NCBI GenBank assembly: GCA_963920575.1
Contig: OY986970.1
Coordinates: forward strand, 20,963,274-21,027,273
Length of the DNA stretch: 64,000 bases
Source: Narthecium ossifragum
Lineage: Eukaryota; Streptophyta; Magnoliopsida; Dioscoreales; Nartheciaceae
Direction of reading: 5' to 3'
Below the pieces are notes generated by a model. That model did not search any database. It was not told the DNA's origin and was given only the letters and a program-made list of their open reading frames with translations. Positions 43,520 through 55,030 of the stretch are shown here, piece by piece. Within the stretch, counting starts at the first letter, position 1; every line of letters begins with the position of its first letter. The translations under genes were made by a program, and so were the position numbers.

Positions 43520-45830
43520 TGTGAGGACCCGTCCCTCTACTCCTGTGGCTCGTCGTGGACCTCAAGGGCAATTTGGTAAATTGCACCTTGTCGGCTTGTT
43601 TCACACCCGTGTATGCACACACTGACCGTGTTTGTGGTAATATTTGGTTAGAACGGTTAGTGGGACCCGGGATCGAAAGATCCGGACTTGGGCTTCAGTT
43701 CTTGCCCAAGTTTAGCTTTCAGCACAAAAAGGATCGATCCTCTCTGGCTAAGAGATCGATCCTCTTCGTGCCAGAAAGTCAAGCGCGATCGTCATGAAGG
43801 GATCGATCCTTGCCTAGGGAAGGATCGATCATTCATAAGTCGGTTCGTTTGCCTATAAAGCAGACGAGATCTTCTTCCTTGAGTCCCTTTTGAAATCCGG
43901 CGATTTGAGCTCAGATCTCGCGATTTTCGAAGGCACCTGAGGACGATCCAAGGCCTAGCTGCTTGGATTTAAGCTGCTTTTGCTCCGGTAGGGATTCCTA
44001 CCTACATCTTTTCGGGGTTTTGAGTTTTTCCGGTTTGATCGTGTTCTTTTGCATAGATCTCTCTATATACTTGTTGGTTTCTCGTGTTTTAACCGGTTTT
44101 GGACTCGTGGGATCTTGATCTATCAGATCCTAGAGTTTTGTGATGTTTGGATGTCTCTTCCGACGGTATTTCTCGCCAGACGGACGCCGGAGAACCCATT
44201 CCCTCTTGAAGGAAGGATCGATCTCTCTGGGTTGGTCATGCTACGCCCGATGAAGGATCGATCTTCTGCTTGGAGAAGATCGATCCTGGTTCTTGGGTAG
44301 CATGGCTACCCTTCGTCACGAAGAAGATCGATCTTACTGGGAGGAAGGATCGATCTTTCTTGGTGCGACATGAAGGGCGCCCTCTGTCTCGAGAAAGATC
44401 CATCTTCCTGGAAGGAAGGATCGATCTTCTTTATCTCGACAGTGAGGGAAGCTCACTGTTACATAAGAGATCGATCCTTCCTTCGGAAAGGATCGATCTC
44501 TTAGTAGCAGAGAGATTTTTTTTCATGGGTTTTGCCCGCGGGGCTTGGTATGATAGTTTTTCTTATCGCTTTATACTTGGTATATACGTTTAAGCATGTT
44601 AGCCCTATAATAAGGGCAGTGGTTAACCGGGGGAGTGATGACTCCCGGGATGTTTAGAATAAATGGGCGGGTAGCCCTACAGCTTTCCCTAGCCTTGCAT
44701 GCCGGCGTGCGCCGAGGGCTTTACCTGTTATCTATGTGAGCTGTTGTTTGCGGGGCTGCTTCCCGGTGCAGGTTTGTGGTGGACTGCTGGTAGTTGGTGG
44801 GGCTACCACTGCAGCAGTCCCTAGACCTTACTTATCCGTTCACCACCCCGGGCCGGCAGGATGCCGTGCTCAGATCTTGTTATTTATATCATCACATAAT
44901 GATGCATGCTTATCTGTATTATTCTGCGCATGTTCATACATGCATTGTGATGTGCACTAGTTGCATCTGTGTAGGGCGTTGCCGATCCGGGGTTTTCGGG
45001 TAGCCCGGATCTAGCTCTAGGACCGTTGCGGTTAGCTTGGTCCAGGATCCGATTTGTAGTATTCAGTCATTTTTTCGATGATAGGGTTCGTTTGACCTGA
45101 ATACATGTTGTTTGATGTTTAGAGGTCGTGTCGGCCCCGAGCCAGATGTTGTGGGTGCAACCGATGTCGTTCTTGTTCTTGAGGGCCTCGGAGGGGTCCA
45201 GCCCAGGCAGTATCTGTTCTTGCCCGCAGTGGCAACCAGTGTGGGCCCAGTTCGTTAGGGTGACCACAGCTGGAACCCTGTAGCACTAGGTGTATTCAGG
45301 ATGGGCCCAGTTCTTGAGGGTGACCATGGTTGGGTATACCTAGGGACACCGGCAAAGGGTTATGGGACCCTTGCTGCACCCCCAAATCTTGCTCGAGGGC
45401 GACACTGTTGTGTTCCCTCCCTTGTGAGTGTCGTAGTGTAGTGTCCCTGCTGAGCTTAGTGCTCACTCCTACCCGGGTTGCGTTTTGCAGGTGCTGGCGC
45501 TAGCTCTTCTTCGATCGCCCCTACCAGGCCGGTGTTCGGTGACGTGGCGGCGTCTGGCGGTGCTTGAGAGGTGGTGATCTTGCAGTCTTATCCCTTTTGT
45601 ATAGATAGTCTCCTACGGGAGCGATAAATGTATAATTTCCCTGTTTGAGGTTTGTAATATTATGTCGGTTCAGTCTTTGAGTTTGTAATTCGTGTTAATA
45701 CAGGATGATTATGACTTGTTAGGGTAACCACTACGATTAGAGAGAAACCTCGCCAAAATTTTCCGCAGTAGGTTAGGTTCCGCTTCGCGTCGCCCGGCCC
45801 GGTTGGGCCTACGCGGGTCGGGGCGCGACA
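43520..45830 (+). repeat. 3' LTR of the chromovirus
   Basis: 2,311 bp from TGTGAGGACCCG to GGGGCGCGACA. The TATA box is at 43854-43860, the hairpin plus AATAAA at 44627-44663, and the conserved CTCACTCCTACCCGGG block at 45463-45478. It holds a ~105-bp segment (about 44666-44770) that is absent from the 5' LTR. Confidence 0.94.
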
Positions 45831-46287
45831 CATGGACTCTGTTTTGGAGCCTTTTCACATCCATTTTCATGCCTGCAATAACATGATCAAGATCTCTTGT
45901 CTGGGGAGAGGATTTACACACATTGATTTCACCAATGTCATCATCCTCTTTACAATTCAATCTCTCCAGGACAGCTTCTAGGCTATGAATCTTCTTGTTC
46001 AACCTAGCAATGACTCTCTCTCCGCATTCACATATTTCTCCATCAACCCAATGAAAGAAATCACATCCACCTTGAGGCTGCAATCAATCAAGATTTATTA
46101 CAAAATTAAGATTCATGAGCATAATCCTAAGCCGAATGCAAACATAAATACCCATGACCTTTAATGCACAGTTAAAGAACCTTCTTCCGGGATTTTCTTT
46201 GGTCCAGCTAGTCCTCAGTTTGGATCTCGATCCACAAAAACAGATTGGAGAAGAATGAAACGGGGAGGATGAACCAGAGAAGAACAT
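45831..46287 (-). pseudogene. 5' part of the MULE GRF zinc-finger gene, split by the chromovirus
   Basis: On the minus strand the ATG at 46287 (context AAGGTACACGATG, shared with the left TIR) opens exon 1 to 46159, a GT-AG intron (46158-46078), then exon 2. The GRF-type zinc finger spans the junction: ICFCGSRSKLRTSWTKENPG, then RRFFNC in exon 1, and GGCDFFHWVD in exon 2. A coiled coil follows (VIARLNKKIHSLEAVLERL). The frame reaches the CATGG duplication and, in the uninterrupted allele, continues at 29095 into a transmembrane tail (total about 145 residues). GRF fingers bind single-stranded DNA or structured nucleic acids in known proteins. Its position matches mudrB, but the protein type differs. 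It is broken only by the insertion. Confidence 0.82.
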
Positions 46288-46744
46288 CGTGTACCTTTGA
46301 AAACAACAAGTAAAGAAGGAGAAAGAGTGGGTAAAATTGGCAAAAAAGATGTTGCGCGCCCTTCCTCCGACCGTCAGAACAAGAACCCAAGGCCGTCGGA
46401 ACCCCTTCCTCCTTTCTCCGATCATCGGAACCTCCTTTCTCCGACTGTCAAAACCTCCTTTCTCCGACTGTCAGAACCCCTGTCTTTGACCGCCGCCGCC
46501 AAGAACCCGAAGAACCCCCCCTTTCTCCGACCCATCTAAAACTAAACCCTAGGTTATAAACGAGGGCGGGAGGTTGGGTAACGCGCAGGAAGCAACATCG
46601 CCGTTGGTTTTCTAACGGAAGGTGAGGGCGAGGCCCACATTAAAACTGAAATGTAAGTTAGAGGACTAAATTGGCTAAATTAAAACTGTAGGGACTTAAT
46701 AAACATTATAATAAAACTACATGTACTAAAAGGTATTTTAGCCC
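46285..46744 (-). repeat. Right TIR of the MULE
   Basis: The outer ~205 bp (46540-46744) are near-identical to the left TIR in inverse orientation. Weaker similarity continues through TCTCCGACTGTC repeats to the ATG context of the GRF gene. The 9-bp duplication TTTATTTAA follows at 46745. Confidence 0.85.
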
Positions 46745-46753
46745 TTTATTTAA

Positions 46754-47730
46754 TTTCAAGCTCGATTTTGAGGCTCGAATCGAGCTCGAGCTCGAGCTCG
46801 AGCTGATTTGTGTTCTTGCCCACAGACCGGGCTTGGTCAAAATATTGCCTCGAAATTTTATCTCGGCCGGGTAAGAAATTCACCTTGTAATGGTCCAGGC
46901 CAGACCCGCCTGACCATCAATGGAAAAAAAAAACCTTGTTGTAGTCTTTACATTATTACATTCCATAGAATGAGAGGACATGGACATAATATGAGCCCAA
47001 AATCCTACTCTGGGCAGGGTTTGGGCATAGCCTGTTTTTGTTGTTAATCTTAGATAAAAGCCCGGCCCGATGCCGATTTTAATCGTTTCGTTTGAGTGCG
47101 CCCCCACCGCGTGAGTGTGAAGCGTTCGAGTCTCGACAAAACACACATCACACATTCACACGTGTCGTCCGTCTCCAACGCCATCAAGTCCTCAGGCGTA
47201 ATGGGCCCGCATCCAACGGCGATCCCAGCTCCACAGGCTTCCAATCCAAAGGCCAAGAGGCCGACGCGTGGACGACCCCGAAACCCCTGCTTTTGCTATC
47301 CCGCCTTTTGTCTGGGTATAGCCGAGCGCATGGTGGGAGAGCACGCCGATCGAGGGACCAGGGGTAGGTTGTCTGCCGGCCCCCACTGCTTTAAATGGAG
47401 TCTCGTGGCGTGGCTCTTTCTTAGTGGAGGATTATTGCCGCCGCCACCTCATGAGAACCCATTTAATACAGTCTTTTAGATAGCATTACAGCCTTGTTGC
47501 AGATCGACAGCTGCCTAACAGACCACAGTAATTATTATCTGGTTCGAATCAATTGACTTTGTCAATGACAGCTTTAGAAAAATAAAAGAAAAAAAGAGCT
47601 TAATATCACAAAACCTTCCTATATTTTCATAACCTATTTTATAGAGTAATGTATATGACGTGTACACGAGTCATCATTCGAGACATATATCTCAATCGCA
47701 TATATGATAGAAACATATTCATATCAATAA
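46754..47730. other. Low-repeat segment of unknown function
   Basis: It opens with a GAGCTCGA run that pairs with the left MULE flank. 47090-47480 is GC-rich with a G-box/ABRE-like ACACGTGTC (47158-47166), GACGCGTGG and a TATA-like TTTAAATGG (about 47391). This resembles a plant promoter, but the only ATG downstream (47452) opens a nine-codon frame. The longer open frames across it match nothing I know. 47560-47730 is AT-rich and featureless. This may be the only non-element DNA in the window. Confidence 0.35.
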
Positions 47731-48562
47731 TGACATGTATTGTGAACATGTCATTAAAACGCAGCAAACTTCAATCAAAATATAATGCTTATTCTATCAC
47801 TATCCTACAGGATAGACTAATGGTGAAGTTCGGAGTAGATTCACAGGAAAAACGTTGGAAAGTAAAATCAATTCTCGAAACTGATTCCTAAGCGGAGTAA
47901 TCAAAAGGTGGGTTGAATTATCTAAAAGTTATCTAAGAAAGCAAGTAAAGTGATCGGGATTTGAACCAAGTTATAAATTATCTAGGAATTACTCAATCCA
48001 CCCTAGCTTCACCTTCAATCTTCTCTAATTATCCTCTTGCTCACTTCTCTCAATATTATGAATTATATGGCTAGAAGCTCACATGAATCCCTAAAATAAG
48101 ATTTATGTTCCTAACGGCATATCCTATCTTTCTTGGCATAGGTTGTCTTCGATCCTACGATTACTTTAAGTTATACTACTCCTAATGACCTTGGCACAAC
48201 CTATCCTAGCATAGCATAGCTTATCTCAAAAGCAAACCATAAATCACATGAAAACCATCTCATAAATCTGTATAAACAATCACAGAAAGCTTATACGACT
48301 GAAAATACTTCAAAAGAACTCTGTTCCCTCAAATCTCTAATCATTAAAACCATATTTATGATATCATGTTGAGAAGAAGTTTACAAAAATCAAACCAAAG
48401 AAAATCAAAAGTTACACTAGGGTTTCATGATATCCCTAAGATTAAGAATTAGTTACTCATCTTCTGGGAAAGATTCATAGGTGTTGGGAAGGAAGCTGTC
48501 GATCTCCGCGGAAAGATCTCCATCTTCAAAACCCTAGCCTTCTCCTCCAAAAGTTATCCATA
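47731..48562 (-). repeat. Truncated 3' LTR of copy iv
   Basis: Aligns with 53483-54300 of the 5' LTR. Similarity stops after CTCCTCCAAAAGT, where sequence switches to the internal region matching 59520 onward. About 550 bp of U3 is missing. Confidence 0.85.
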
Positions 48563-50085
48563 GGTTTGCTTTTTATCGTTAATAGAGTTAAAGGAAATTT
48601 ATCATACATAGCAAAAATTTACTATCCCTTATATAGTAACCCCTGCAACTATAAAAAGCAAATAATATTTGGTTACCAGAAAAAATATATGAGCATGAAA
48701 TTTATGAATGCTACCTCCCAACTTAAATGTAATTGTCCCTAATTACAATAAGTCATAAAAATAAATCAAGAAATGAAGGGTAGAGATAACCATAATAAAC
48801 GCCACAACAATAGATTTCTCTCTCTTCCAATTTAAGTTTAGGCACCGCCATAATTGAATAAATATTTCCTTCCCCACCATAACCTGTCACAAAAATATAT
48901 ACCTTTTCAAAAAGATCAAATATAACTAATAAAAGTCCAAAAAAGTATTAGAATCATAGAAAATTTCGGCAGAGTCTCCTTTGTATTTTCATGATATATT
49001 GATATGTACAAACATTCATCCACACGATTTAGAATATAAACCTAAAAACATTAAAATACATTAAATCATCCATGCACATCACCCAAAATAGTCATCATCC
49101 ATAATATCGTCCTGATTGAAGATCGAAACCGCCCGATCTGAAATCTGAGCTTTGGAGCACCTGAATCACGTCCATCAGCTATCGGACGGCTAAGAGCTCG
49201 CCGGCGATGATCCACCGTGAAACGGCTTCGTCGGAGGACGGGAAGGGTACAGGAAGAATCGTAGATACTTGAGGAGTTCTCCGGTGAGCTCTGATCGAAG
49301 AATAGAGGTCTCTAGTTGACAGATCGAAGGTGAATGGCTCGGAGGAAGATGATTGCCGGAATTGGATTCCGATGATCGGAGCTCCAAACAAGGTCGGCAA
49401 GGGGTGAGGAAGGATCGTGGAAGTGAAAGGAACTATCCTAAAGTGCTTGATTGATGAATTGAGCTTCCAGATAGTGGATTGAAGGTGGTCGGAGAGGTGG
49501 TTTCGTCGGAGTTTGAAGCTGATGATCTAGTCGGCAAGCAAGAGTTTTGATGGTGGCTAAAGCTTCGTAGTGGCCGGAGGAAGGTTCTGGGGGTGTTTGG
49601 GGAAAATGGGCGGCCATGGAAGAGGGTGTCAACGACGACCGACGGGTTCACCAACATCGGAGGAGAAGGTTTCGAGGGAAGAGGAGGACGGGAATGAAGA
49701 GGTGGAAGGTAGGTGGAGGGTATGGTTCTGGTTTGGAGGGATGAGGGAGGCCGGAGAAGCTGCGGCGGGCGGCGATGGGATGGAGGCGGGATGATGAGTC
49801 CGTGGCTCGCTGGTGAGCCGTGACGAGAAGGAGAGGGAAAAACTCGGGGGAAATATAAGGAAATTTCGGAAAAAACGAAAAACAAAACAAATAATGGAAA
49901 ATCCTAAAAATTAAGGAAAATTCTAAAAGTAAGGAAAAATCTAAAACTACTGGGTTGCCTCCCAGCAAGCGCGTAATTTTACGTCTTTCGCTAGACTTCC
50001 TGAAAGGTCAGTTATAGCATGAATCTGTCAGATTGACGGACTCGATCACACCCACAAGGATAATTTCCTTCACATAATTGTTTAA
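48563..50085 (-). other. Non-coding 3' internal region of copy iv
   Basis: Homologous to about 59500-61190 in copy v. 49130-49830 is GC-rich with CCGGCGA and GGCGG motifs and open frames on both strands that lack family signatures. At 49953-49996 is GGGTTGCCTCCCAGCAAGCG, close to a sequence found in many plant Tat/Athila elements and also present at 61153-61172. Confidence 0.65.
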
Positions 50086-53044
50086 CTATACTCTGTCCCA
50101 TAATATGTCAAGCATTTGATGATGTAGACCTATTATTACTTTCCTCCCAACATGTGCATTAGAAAGCCCACCCTCCACAAAAGACAACATATCGTCTTTT
50201 TTTCGAATTTGGATCAAACCTTCATATTTCATCTTACACCCAAGTTTACGGTATGTCTCCCCTATAGTTATGAAATCACCCTTGAGATAATCCGTAAGTG
50301 AAAGGGTAGAAGGTTTTAATTTCAAGATAGATGTTGTGGGTGTGGACGATGGTGCGAATATAAGTAAAGGAGGAGGTTGTGGTTCAACTTTAAAGAATTT
50401 TGATATTCTCGTGCATAAGTTTGTTTTAATATAATCAACACAAAATTGTCCAGTATCTAAGTCAATGTCAAATAAGGATGAATCATAAATATAGACACAA
50501 TCATCGATAGCATCAATAGCAAAGCAGTCATTATTTGCAGGCAAACATGCATCCTTAAATATATTCAAACGTTTCTTCGTGTTGCCAAAAGAGATATCCA
50601 TAACACATGTATGACAATTAATACAAGCATTCACCATAAGTAAGAAAGGTCGATCTAAGATAATAGGCACGGATTTCTTGCAAAGAACAACGGGCTCCAT
50701 GTCTAAGACAATGAAGTCAACCGGAAAAAAGAAGCTATCAACCTTAACCAACGCATCCTCCAAGATACCTCACGGTGTCTTGATGGATTTATCAGCCAAC
50801 TGAAGGGTCACTATCGTAGGTTTCAAATCATTCATGCCAAATTTCTGATATAGGGAATATGACAGTAAATTAACGCTAGCATGAAGATCAAGAAGTGCAC
50901 CATCAATATAATAGTCTCCTATACAACAAGAAATTATTGAGCTGCCTAGATCCTTAAGTTTTTGTGAAGTGTCATACTTCAGGATCGAACTTACATGTTC
51001 TGTTGGAAAGATTTTCTTAGAGACCTGAGATTTAGATTTGTATTTTTGGGTACAAAGGTCTTTCAGAAATTTTGCATAGGAAGGGAATTGTCAGATGGCC
51101 TCTAGAAGTTGTATATTGATGTTCACTCGCTTGAATACCTCCATGATTTCCTCTACATATGATTTCTTATTGGGTCTGGTGCAAGGGTCCATCAGTGCAT
51201 AAGGGAAAGGTACTTTGGACACATATCTAGCAGGTTCAGGCTCCCTCTGATCAACTGGACTCGCATCCATTTGATCGGGAGTGTCATCAGACTGAGGGGA
51301 CTGAGACTGACCAGTCGGACCAAAATCCGACCGGTCAAGATAGTTCCGACCGGTCAGTTCTGAGAGCGATCCGTCGCTCTGGGCAATGTCAGAATGTGTC
51401 TCCACTTGCTTACCGTTCCTTAGGGTTACTACCGCTTGTGCACTTTCGAAATTTTGGACATCTACATGGTGCAAGGCCCTGGGATTTGTAACTGGTTCAC
51501 TAGGTAAATAACCATCTTCTCACTTATACACCGTCTTAGCCATTTGCCCTAATTGCGTCTCTAACTTGGATATAGATTGAGCATAGGAGGCTCCATCTCT
51601 TCCAAGTTTAGCTATACTGGCATCTATGCTCTCAAACTTCACATTCATGTTTGCATTCATGGTTGTAAGTGTGCTCATGAGCATGTCAAACTGTGTGTCA
51701 GAGGTCACTTGAGGAGCAGGAGGTGATGCAGTTTTCTTATATGGTGCAAAATACCCAGGTGGCAGATTGATAGAAGGTTTTAATGGGTATCTACTTGTAG
51801 GGGCAGTAAAGGAACTACTCTATCCTTGGAAATAATTAGATTGATGCGGTGGTCTTCAACTAAAGTTGGGATGGTTTCGCCAATCTGGAATATACGTATT
51901 TGAATACATATTATTTTCAGGTTTAGTGAAACCATACGCCGTGTTTGCTTGCTCTGAACGAATTCAGGAAACGATGGAGCCAGGGGACAGTCGGTAATGT
52001 GATGTTCAAGGCTAGAGCAGAGTGTACATGTTTGAAATTGATCCTGAAAAGATGAAGGTGCAGGTGATTGACTCATTTCCAGTTTATCAAACCTTTTGTT
52101 AAGGAGGGCTATTTGAGCAGTAATGGCTTCAAATCCAGAAAGTTCAAAGGTTCCTTTAAGTGTAGGCCGACTCCTAGGATTTGTATATTGCTGCCGAGAA
52201 TCGATTGAAATTTGTTCATAAATGTTCCAAAGCTCATCATCATCTTTATCTAAAGGAATACCCCCACAACAAGCTTCAACCCTAGTTTTACATCTTTCAT
52301 TAAGGCCTTTATAAGACTCATGAGTTAATTCCCACTTATCAATATCATGATGGGGACATTTTCTTAAAAGGTCTTTAAATCTATCCCATGCATCATGAAA
52401 AAACTCATCTTCATATTGAACAAAGATAAGGATTTTAGTCTGAAATTTCTCAGTTTTAATTATGGAAAAGAATTTCCTTAAAAATGCCTCTTGAAGTTGG
52501 TCCCAAGTTGTGATTGAGCGTGGATGTAAACATGTAAGCCAGTGTTTAGCTTTATCTTTCAAAAAGAAGGGGAAAAGTTTTAACTTAAAGGCATCGTCAT
52601 TAAAGTTCTCCATTTTTAGTTTATTGATGGTATCGATCAAATTATGAATATGCTCATATGGATCCTCATTACTTAGACCATGAAAGTGAGGTAACATTTG
52701 AATTGTTTGGGGTTTAATCTCATAGTGTGAGGTTGTGATTGCAGGATGATCAATGGAAGGAGTGTACGTGTAGGCAGTGGGTAAGAAGTGATTTCTCAAA
52801 GGAACACGTTGAACCCCCTATTGTTATTATTATTTCCCCTTCCAAGCTTAGCATTAGGGTTGATAACATGTCTCTTGTTTTCAGCCATGGTGACAAAGGT
52901 CTCGTGAATAGATTGCAAGTTACTCAAGGCCTCCTGATAATTACTCAAAGATTGTTGACCTAAGGCTCTAGCTTTTCGGAGTGTGGTCTCTAGTTCTAGA
53001 TATAAAGGTTCCAACGGGGTATTTAATGATCGTCTGCCTTGCAA
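50086..53044 (-). pseudogene. gag-pro: Gag and retropepsin-like protease of copy iv
   Basis: It starts near 53044 (MQGRRSLNTPLEPL). After a frameshift near 52797 the capsid follows (IQMLPHFHGLSNEDPYEHI, FFLKDKAKHWL, WDQLQEAFLRKFF), with a zinc knuckle CTLCSSLEHHITDC. After another frameshift near 51780 comes ISKLETQLGQMA, then the linker VPFPYALM and SYAKFLKDL, and a protease with ALLDLHASVNLLSYSLY, where the catalytic DLG/DSG is DLH, plus ILDRPFLLMVNA. In-frame TGA codons at 51522-51520, 51093-51091 and 50772-50770 all fit CGA to TGA. No RT follows. Gag builds particles; this copy cannot. Confidence 0.87.
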
Positions 53045-53482
53045 GCAAGATCACATACAAAAAAAGAAAAAGAAAACAGAAGATTTCGGAGGAGAGGACA
53101 AAACCCGGCAAACAACAATTGAAACGAAAAGGTTTGAAGCAAAAAGGCCTACATGCTCCGATCGGTCGATGTTAGTTCCAATCGATCGCTCCAGGCCATA
53201 TTCTCCTTCACTCAAAGTCCAAATCAACGCAGATGGCACAGTTCGACTGATCGGATTCAAGTCCCACCACTCGCTCCAGGTGGCTGGAGAGTTGTTTTTT
53301 CTTTAAGAAAAATTCGTTCCAATGATGCAAAAATTCCAGAAAATTGTCAAAAAATTCCTTAAAAGTGTAAAATAAAGAAAGTGAGAAATAAGAAAGATAA
53401 AAACTTAACTAAGCAAAAAAAATGAGTTAAGAGAAAATCAATTAGTTAAACGTCAAATTTCCCCGAAAACGGCGTCAAAAAT

Positions 53483-54865
53483 TGATGTGTTGCGAACGTG
53501 TCGTTAAAGCGCAGCAAACTTCAATCAAAATATAATCCTTATTCTATCACTATCCTACATGATAGACTAGTGGTGAAATTCAGAGTCGATCCACAGGGAA
53601 ATCGTTGGAAAGTAAAATCAATTTTTGAAACTGATTCCTAAGCGGAGTAATCAAAAGGTGGGTTGAATTATCTAAAAATTATCTAAGAAAGCAAGTAAAG
53701 TGATCGGGATTTGAACCAAGTTATGAATTACCTAGGGATTACTCAATCCACCCTAGCTTCACTTTCAATCTTCTCTAGTTATCATCTTGCTCACTTCTCT
53801 CAATATTATGGATCATATGGCTACAAGCTCACATAAATCTCTAAAATAAGATTTATGTTCCTAACAGCATAGCCTATCTTTCTTGGCATAAGTTGTCTTC
53901 GGTCCTACGATTACTTTAAGTTATATTACTCCTAATAAACTTAGCACAATCTATCCTACATAGCATAGCCTATCTCAAAAGCAAATCATAAATCACATGA
54001 AAACCATCTCATAAATCTGTATAAACAATCACAGAAAGCTTATACGACTGAAAATACTTCAAAGGAACTCTGTTCCCTCAAATCTCTAATTATTAAAACC
54101 ATATTTATGAGATCATGTTGAGAAGAAGTTTACAAGAATCAAACCAAAGAAAATCAAAAGTTACACTAGGGTTTCATGACATCCCTAAGTTTATGAATTA
54201 GTTACTCATCTTCTAGGAAAGATCCATAGGTGTTGGGAAGGAAGCCGTCAATCCCCGTGGAAAGATCTCCATCTTCAAAACCCTAGCCTTCTCCTCCAAA
54301 AGTGGTCCAAAAAGATGATAATTTTCAATTGGAATAACTCCTTTATGTAATAGAAACCCTTAATCCCGGAATTAGGAGTTATAATTGAACTTAAACTCTA
54401 ATTTCCCTAAATTCCATACTGCTGACATCATCCGAGCGACCGATCGTATCCAAACCGATCCATCGCTCCACTCGGTTTGACTGGGTCTTAACTACCACGC
54501 CATTAATTAATTTCAGCCTTTCTCAAATTTCAGCTTTCATAGATCCAACTTTGCTTCAAACCGGGTGTCAATCTATAGTGAATCTCACAAAATGTTCAAC
54601 ATGAAAGTTGTAGAACATGAAGTCCTCTTTCATATCCCATAATTTTAGAAATTTTGGAGTTCTATAGAAGTTCTAGTGATTTATTTCCAAACAGTTGACG
54701 AAGCAGTCTTTTTGCAGAATTTACTGATTTTTTACCGAATTTCTTGTATTTCTTCTCAAATCCTACTTAAACCTAAACTCAAACAGTAAGATATCAAATA
54801 CACCTACTCTTAGTCTAACAAAGGTAATTTAAGGGCTTTAATTATGAATAATTAGTGACTCATCA
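53483..54865 (-). repeat. 5' LTR of copy iv
   Basis: 1,383 bp, from TGATGAGTCAC (at 54865) to CGTTCGCAACACATCA (at 53483) in element orientation. GAGCGACCGATCG-type motifs (54432-54480) lie upstream of the TATA-like region near 54345. Confidence 0.87.
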
Positions 54866-55030
54866 CCCATGACTGGATATCATGATGATATATCTTGAGA
54901 TATCGGTATGTCATAGAAAGTAGTCTGCCCAGTAGTCTGCTACGACTGTTGTGAACTGACAGGATCTTCTTCGCAAATCAGCAAATCCTCCATCATAGGG
55001 TAAAATACCGGTGTCAAACGATCGGCGAGC
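54866..55030. other. Unassigned spacer
   Basis: Between copy iv and LTR F. A minus-strand frame reads through it (DVSRPVWRGARRSFDTG, GFADLRRRSCQFTTV), but I recognise no family and it overlaps the LTR remnant. It may be the degraded end of LTR F plus unknown sequence. Confidence 0.3.

Larger units (their letters stand above)
29096..45830 (+). mobile_element. Gypsy chromovirus (Tekay/Del-like), internally deleted, hosting a Copia element
   Basis: Two direct LTRs (29096-31288 and 43520-45830) are flanked by CATGG duplications. The interior encodes, in order, RT, RNase H, integrase and a C-terminal chromodomain, the Gypsy order with the chromovirus hallmark. The primer binding site, gag, protease and the first part of RT are gone, because the 5' LTR joins directly to RT at 31288/31289. 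The element lies in the MULE GRF gene. A SIRE-type Copia element inserted later, between RNase H and integrase. Confidence 0.93.
22729..46744. mobile_element. Mutator-like element (MuDR type), two genes, with nested insertions
   Basis: The left end GGTTAAAATACCTTTTAGTA and the complement of the right end (GGGCTAAAATACCTTTTAG) are long inverted repeats. They are flanked by an exact 9-bp duplication TTTATTTAA at 22720-22728 and 46745-46753, the Mutator hallmark. Without the solo LTR (25489-26984) and the chromovirus (29096-45830) plus their 5-bp duplications, the element is about 5.78 kb. A MURA transposase gene reads rightward from the left TIR. A GRF zinc-finger gene reads leftward from the right TIR. 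The convergent layout matches MuDR (mudrA/mudrB). Confidence 0.95.
47731..54865 (-). mobile_element. Tat-like gag-protease retroelement, copy iv
   Basis: Minus-strand element with a full 5' LTR (53483-54865), a primer binding site like the GGCGCCGTTGCCGGGGA type (53461-53478), gag and protease frames, a long non-coding 3' region, and a truncated 3' LTR (47731-48562). RT, RNase H and integrase are absent, so it is a gag-only non-autonomous type that needs a helper. About 1.4 kb (LTR end and adjacent internal sequence) is deleted at 48563 compared with copy v. No target duplication is evident. Confidence 0.85.

Noticed and set aside
49179..49968. Frames rich in Pro/Ser on the minus strand of copy iv, and the like at 60408-61211 in copy v
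   Set aside because: The two homologous regions do not keep the same frame or protein, so they are non-coding GC-rich 3' internal sequence.
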